DNA of 64,000 nt from Rhodospirillales bacterium 24-66-33 (GTDB lineage Bacteria; Pseudomonadota; Alphaproteobacteria; Reyranellales; Reyranellaceae): assembly GCA_002281855.1 (NCBI GenBank), contig NCHQ01000001.1, positions 1 to 64,000 of the forward strand, given 5' to 3'. Shown here one piece after another: positions 60,018-64,000 of this stretch (the first letter of the stretch is position 1; each line of letters starts with the position of its first letter). Both the position numbers and the translations under genes were made by a program. Below the pieces are notes generated by a model. The model ran no database searches. It was not told the DNA's origin and was given only the letters and a program-made list of their open reading frames with translations.

Positions 60018-61418
60018 TCAGTTGGCCTTGTTGCTGTAGAGCGAGATACCGCGGATCAGGTCGCCCGCCCGCAGCAGCTGGTAGTCGGCCGCCTGCTCCT
60101 TCGGCGGCTCGTCCGGATCGACCGGCGGGGCCGCCTGGGGCGTGGTCTGGCCGGCCGCCTTGTCGTCGGTCTTGTCGCCAGGCTTGCCGGCCTCCGGCTT
60201 GCCGTCGGCGGGCTTCACCGGCGGCGGCGGGGCCACGGGCTTCTCATTCGGGTTGGTGATCGAGCGGCGCAGGTTTTCCTCGCGGAAGCTGGAGCGCTGC
60301 TGGATGTTCTCGATCTTCGCGGGCTCGACCTCGATGTCCGGCTTGATGCCTTCCTTCTGGATCGAGCGGCCCGACGGCGTGAAGTAGAGCGCCGTGGTCA
60401 GGCGGATCGCGCCGCCGCCGGTCACCTGCATGATGGTTTGGACCGAGCCCTTGCCGAAGGACCGGGTGCCGAGAACGATCGCCCGGCGATGGTCCTGCAG
60501 CGCGCCGGCCACGATTTCCGAGGCCGAGGCCGAACCGCCGTTCATCAGGACCACGATGGGCAGCCCGTTGGCGACGTCGCCCGGCTTGGCGTTCCAGCGC
60601 TGGACCTCGTCGTTCTTGCGCGCCTTGACCGAGACGATCTCGCCCTTGTCGAGGAAGGCGTCCGACATCGCGATCGCCTGGTCGAGCAGTCCGCCCGGGT
60701 TGTTGCGCAGGTCGATGATGTAGCCCTTGAGCTTGTTGCCGGCTTCCTTCTTGAGCTTCTCGACGGCGTCGAGGACGCCCGGCGTGGTCTGCTCGGTGAA
60801 GGAGGTGACGCGAATGTAGCCGATGTCGCCGCCCTCGAGGCGGAACTTGACCGGCTTCACCTTGATGGTCTCGCGAGTCAGGGTGACGTCGAACGGATCC
60901 TTGGTGCCGCGGCGGATCGAGACCTTGATCGGCGCGCCGACCTTGCCACGCATCTTCTCGACGGCTTCCTGCAGGGTGAGGCCCTGCACCGGCTCGCCGT
61001 CCAGCGCGAAGATCAGGTCGCCCGGCAGGATGCCGGCCTTGGAGGCCGGCGTATCGTCGATCGGCGACACGACCTTGATGACGCCGTTCTCCATCGTCAC
61101 CTCGATGCCGAGGCCGCCGAACTCACCCTTCGTCTGGACCTGCATGTCCTTGTACGACTTCGGGTTCATGTAGCTCGAATGCGGGTCGAGCGCGCTCAGC
61201 ATGCCGTTGATGGCATTCTCGATGAGCTGCTTCTCCTCGACCGGCTCGACATAGTCGCGGCGGATGCGCTCGAGCACGTCGCCGAACAGGTTGAGCTGCT
61301 GGTAGAGCTCGCTCTTGTCGCCACCGGCGGCCTTCGGATCGGCCTTGGTCTGCGCGAGGGCGGGTGTGGCCAGGAAAGCCACGGCCGTGGCGAGGGATGC
61401 GAAGCGCAGAAAGGTCAT
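60018..61418 (-). CDS. ctpA: Carboxy-terminal processing protease, S41 family (CtpA)
   Basis: This 466-residue periplasmic serine protease has a signal peptide (residues 1-22), a PDZ domain (GEFGGLGIEVTMENG to GEPVQGLTLQEAVEKMRG), and the S41 catalytic part with the Ser in NGGSASASEIVAGAL (near residue 295) and the Lys in LGTRSFGKGSVQT (near residue 320). The C-terminal tail is rich in Pro, Lys and Asp. It processes envelope proteins, probably including peptidoglycan hydrolases. ATG 61418 follows GGAGGGAG. Confidence 0.94.
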   Translation of the reverse strand: MTFLRFASLATAVAFLATPALAQTKADPKAAGGDKSELYQQLNLFGDVLERIRRDYVEPVEEKQLIENAINGMLSALDPHSSYMNPKSYKDMQVQTKGEFGGLGIEVTMENGVIKVVSPIDDTPASKAGILPGDLIFALDGEPVQGLTLQEAVEKMRGKVGAPIKVSIRRGTKDPFDVTLTRETIKVKPVKFRLEGGDIGYIRVTSFTEQTTPGVLDAVEKLKKEAGNKLKGYIIDLRNNPGGLLDQAIAMSDAFLDKGEIVSVKARKNDEVQRWNAKPGDVANGLPIVVLMNGGSASASEIVAGALQDHRRAIVLGTRSFGKGSVQTIMQVTGGGAIRLTTALYFTPSGRSIQKEGIKPDIEVEPAKIENIQQRSSFREENLRRSITNPNEKPVAPPPPVKPADGKPEAGKPGDKTDDKAAGQTTPQAAPPVDPDEPPKEQAADYQLLRAGDLIRGISLYSNKAN

Positions 61419-61518
61419 TTGGGTGCCTTCAGGAGGGAGTCGCCAGGGGCCTTGAGGGCCGGCAATCCGGTGTTTCAGCGTGAGTGGGAGGATACAGGGG
61501 CGTCTTTGGCAGGATCAA

Positions 61519-61537
61519 GGCGCCGGGGTCCGGCGCC
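61519..61537 (-). terminator. Hairpin after gpmI
   Basis: GGCGCCGG-GGT-CCGGCGCC is a perfect 8-bp stem. On the minus strand it is followed by TTGATCCT, a weak T tract. It lies 11 nt after the gpmI stop and could end or attenuate that transcript before ctpA. The rest of the 129-bp gap shows no gene. Confidence 0.45.
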
Positions 61538-61547
61538 GCTTCACAAA

Positions 61548-63140
61548 TCAGGCAGAGGCCGCGGCCGCTGCGCGCGGGGCGGTGAGAATCGCCGGCCGCG
61601 AGGCGGTCGACAGCAGCGACCTGCCGGTCATTTCCGCAGGCTGCGGGACGCCCATCAGCGCCAGCATCGTGGGCGCGACATCGGCCAGCTTCCCGTCCGA
61701 CAGCGAATGGACCGAGGCCGGGCCGTTGAACAGCAGCGCCGGCACGCGATTCAACGTGTGCTGGGTGTGCTTCTGATGCGAGTGCTCGTCGTACATCTGC
61801 TCGGCATTGCCGTGGTCGGCGGTGACGAACATGACGCCGCCGGCCGCCTGGATGGCCGGCATGAGTCGGCCGAGGCAGCCATCGACCGCCTCGACGGCCC
61901 GGGTCGCCGCGCCGAGGTCGCCGGTATGGCCCACCATGTCGGTATTGGCGTAGTTGACGACGATCAGGTCGAACTTGCCCGAGCCGATGGCCTCGACGAG
62001 CTTGTCGGTCACTTCCGGCGCGCTCATCTCCGGCTTCATGTCGTAGGTCTTCACCTTGGGCGACGGCACGAGGATGCGTTCCTCGCCCTCGAACACGCGC
62101 TCCTCGCCGCCGTTGAAGAAGAACGTGACGTGCGCGTACTTCTCGGTCTCGGCGATGCGCAGCTGCTTCAGGCCGGCGCGCGATACCGTCTCGCCCAGAC
62201 CCATCCTGATGATCTCGGGCGGGAACAGCGTCTTCAGGAACGGGTTGAGCGCGGCCGAATACTCGACCATGCCGACCGTCTCGGCGAAGGCGACGACACG
62301 GTTGCGGTTGAAGCCGTCGAACCGCGGATCGAGCAGCGCGGTCAGGATCTCGCGCGCGCGGTCGGAGCGGTAATTGAACATCAGGAGGCCATCGCCGTCC
62401 TTCATGCCGGTGTAGCCGTCGATCGCCGTCGGCAGCACGAATTCGTCGTCGAGCTTGGCGGCATAGGCCCTGTCGACGGCGTCCCGGGCCGTCGTCGCGC
62501 GCTCACCCTTCGCGTCGACCATCGCGTCGTAGGCCACCGTCACGCGCTCCCAGCGCTTGTCGCGATCCATGGCGTAGAAGCGGCCGATCACGGTGGCGAA
62601 GCGGATCGGCAGGCCGGGCTTCAGGCCCGCCTGGATATGATCGAGGCATTCCAGCGCACTGCGCGGCGGCATGTCCCGCCCGTCGAGGAAGGCATGGATC
62701 CACACCGGCACGCCCTGGCTCGCGACCAGGTTGGCGAGGAAGACCAGATGGTCCTGGTGGGCATGCACGCCGCCCGGTGAGGCAAGGCCCATCAGGTGCA
62801 GGGCCGCGCCGCTCTGCTTCAGCCGGGCGATCGTCTCGGCGAGCATCGGGCTCCTGGCAAGGGTGCCGTCCTCGATCGCAGTGTCGATGCGCGGCAGGTC
62901 CGGCACGGCGACCCGGCCGGCGCCGAGATTCATGTGCCCGACCTCGGAATTGCCCATCTGGCCCTTGGGCAGGCCGACGAAGCTCTCGGAGGCGTCGATC
63001 AGGCCCTGCGGGCAGGTCGCGACCAGCCGGTCGAAGTTCGGCGTGCGGGCGCCGAGGATGGCATTGTTCGACAGATCGGTGCGATGACCCCAGCCGTCGA
63101 GGATGCACAGCAGGACGGGACGCGGAGCAGGAGACGCCAT
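61548..63140 (-). CDS. gpmI: 2,3-Bisphosphoglycerate-independent phosphoglycerate mutase
   Basis: This glycolytic enzyme interconverts 3- and 2-phosphoglycerate. The 530-residue protein has metal-binding Asp in CILDGWGH (Asp15), the phosphoserine in QMGNSEVGHMNLGAGR (Ser65), and late metal sites in VVNYANTDMVGHTGD and VTADHGNAEQM. The C-terminal 20 residues are an Ala-rich tail. Its start overlaps the preceding gene's stop by one base. Confidence 0.96.
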   Translation of the reverse strand: MASPAPRPVLLCILDGWGHRTDLSNNAILGARTPNFDRLVATCPQGLIDASESFVGLPKGQMGNSEVGHMNLGAGRVAVPDLPRIDTAIEDGTLARSPMLAETIARLKQSGAALHLMGLASPGGVHAHQDHLVFLANLVASQGVPVWIHAFLDGRDMPPRSALECLDHIQAGLKPGLPIRFATVIGRFYAMDRDKRWERVTVAYDAMVDAKGERATTARDAVDRAYAAKLDDEFVLPTAIDGYTGMKDGDGLLMFNYRSDRAREILTALLDPRFDGFNRNRVVAFAETVGMVEYSAALNPFLKTLFPPEIIRMGLGETVSRAGLKQLRIAETEKYAHVTFFFNGGEERVFEGEERILVPSPKVKTYDMKPEMSAPEVTDKLVEAIGSGKFDLIVVNYANTDMVGHTGDLGAATRAVEAVDGCLGRLMPAIQAAGGVMFVTADHGNAEQMYDEHSHQKHTQHTLNRVPALLFNGPASVHSLSDGKLADVAPTMLALMGVPQPAEMTGRSLLSTASRPAILTAPRAAAAASA

Positions 63141-63739
63141 TACGAGGCCTTCCGGATCTGGGGCTGGGCGCGTTCGACGGCGTTGAACTTGTTGGGACAG
63201 CTCAACTCGCGCGGATCGGTGTTGGGATTCTGGTCGGGCACCTCGACGGCGCAGAACACGAACTCGCCGCGCGGCTCGCCATCGATGCTGACGTCATAGG
63301 TATAGGTGCCGGGCGGATCCCCGGGAATGATGCACCAGGAACGCTGCAGCACGCCGTCCTGCACCGTCTCCAGCATGCGCGTCGTGGCCTTGGTCCTGTC
63401 GGCGCTGACCTCGGTCTCGGGGCCGGCGATCACCTGTTCGGCCGGCTGCGAGGTCGTGAGGACCTCCTTCAGCGACACGACCCGGTTGGGGCCGCCGACA
63501 TACATCCGCCAGCCGAAGCAGGCGCGATGGAACAGCAGCGGAATGGCGTTGGTCTCGTAGTGGCGCTGTTTGCCGTCCTCGCCGGTGATCGACACGTAGG
63601 GAATGCTGCGCACGGGCTTGGTGGCCGGCTTCTCAACCGGCGTGGCGGGGGCACCCGACTGTGCCGTTGCGGCGCTCGAAGCGGCTGCCAGGAGGAGGGC
63701 GGACGAAGTGGCCAGGAGCCACCGGGAGACTGGGTGCAT
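63140..63739 (-). CDS. Exported protein of unknown function
   Basis: This 199-residue protein has a signal peptide (residues 1-27, ending ATAQS), a Pro-rich spacer, then a compact domain with four cysteines (HRACFGWRMYVGG, SWCIIPGDPPG, FVFCAVEVPD and LSCPNKF) that could form two disulfides. I recognise no family. It overlaps gpmI by one base and is probably in the same transcript as rlmH. In related genomes this slot is not usually occupied by a gene I can name. Confidence 0.65.
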   Translation of the reverse strand: MHPVSRWLLATSSALLLAAASSAATAQSGAPATPVEKPATKPVRSIPYVSITGEDGKQRHYETNAIPLLFHRACFGWRMYVGGPNRVVSLKEVLTTSQPAEQVIAGPETEVSADRTKATTRMLETVQDGVLQRSWCIIPGDPPGTYTYDVSIDGEPRGEFVFCAVEVPDQNPNTDPRELSCPNKFNAVERAQPQIRKAS

Positions 63740-63790
63740 GGGGCCAATGTAGCCCCGGTTTTTCGTCAGAACAGAGGCAAATTCGCCTTT

Positions 63791-64000
63791 TCAGGCGCGA
63801 TGATACGGATGGCCGGCGAGAAGTTGCTGGGCGCGGTAGATCTGTTCGGCCAGCATCCCGCGGGCCAGCAGATGGGGCCAGGTCATGGCGCCAAATGACA
63901 GGATGAGCGTGGCTTTCTTCAGCATCGCCTCGGTATGTCCGTCGGCGCCGCCGATCAGGAAGGCCACGTCCGACACGGAGGTGTCGCGCCACCCTCCCAG
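63791..64000 (-). CDS. rlmH: 23S rRNA pseudouridine-1915 N3-methyltransferase RlmH (partial)
   Basis: Only the C-terminal about 69 residues lie in the window; the frame is still open at position 64000. [13 protein letters not shown] and [20 protein letters not shown] (just before [16 protein letters not shown]) are the SPOUT methyltransferase knot and C-terminus of RlmH. The stop at 63791 is normal. It methylates pseudouridine 1915 of 23S rRNA. Upstream one expects rsfS, outside this window. Confidence 0.93.
   Translation of the reverse strand: MGGWRDTSVSDVAFLIGGADGHTEAMLKKATLILSFGAMTWPHLLARGMLAEQIYRAQQLLAGHPYHRA

Overview
The window is about 64 kb of GC-rich DNA from an alphaproteobacterium. 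It shows several gene orders typical of that class: rnhB and the GANTC methyltransferase ccrM; mutY-DUF721-dsbA-smc; mdh-sucC-sucD-sucA-odhB-lpd; xerC-DUF484-fsa-priA; atpHAGDC; and rlmH-gpmI-ctpA-deacetylase-rppH. A perfect direct-repeat LexA box of the alphaproteobacterial type, GTTC-N7-GTTC, fits this. Overall content is most like Rhodospirillales/Reyranella-type organisms, but the genus is a guess. It is chromosomal. No tRNA, rRNA, phage, insertion sequence or CRISPR array was seen.

Layout. 1-6 kb: a phosphotransferase gene split by a frameshift, a worn-down acetyltransferase copy beside an intact one, a radical SAM gene under a LexA-box promoter, a glutathione S-transferase, an AEC transporter, a nucleotidyltransferase and rnhB. 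6-13.5 kb: an accessory block (VOC protein, GST, nitroreductase, small membrane proteins, GMC oxidoreductase fused in overlap to a VapBC module, and a LysR/aldo-keto reductase pair) lying between rnhB and ccrM. 13.5-21.6 kb: ccrM, mutY, an unusual DUF721-DsbA fusion, a second DsbA-like protein and smc. 21.7-26.4 kb: dapE, truA, fmt and zapE. 26.5-37.6 kb: two hydrolases, then the TCA-cycle operon. 37.6-39.4 kb: an ECF sigma/anti-sigma operon with a secreted repeat protein and a recognisable ECF-type promoter. 39.5-48 kb: a Kef-type antiporter with a cyclic-nucleotide-binding domain, a site-2 protease, hydrolase, porin, reductase, a B12/radical SAM enzyme, acetyltransferase and racemase. 47.6-57.3 kb: xerC, DUF484, fsa, priA and the F1 ATP synthase operon. 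57.4-64 kb: a ferritin-like protein, then a minus-strand operon ending in the truncated start of rlmH.

How it fits together. Most genes are housekeeping: central carbon oxidation (mdh to lpd), ATP synthesis, chromosome maintenance (smc, xerC, priA, mutY, ccrM), envelope (ctpA, deacetylase, porin) and tRNA/rRNA modification (truA, fmt, rlmH). The most interesting signals are regulatory or architectural: the LexA box inside the radical SAM promoter; the dense GANTC and hairpin layout at the ccrM start; the DUF721-DsbA fusion across a signal-peptide-like segment; and long palindromic repeats placed mostly between convergent genes. I did not find a clear multi-gene undescribed system.
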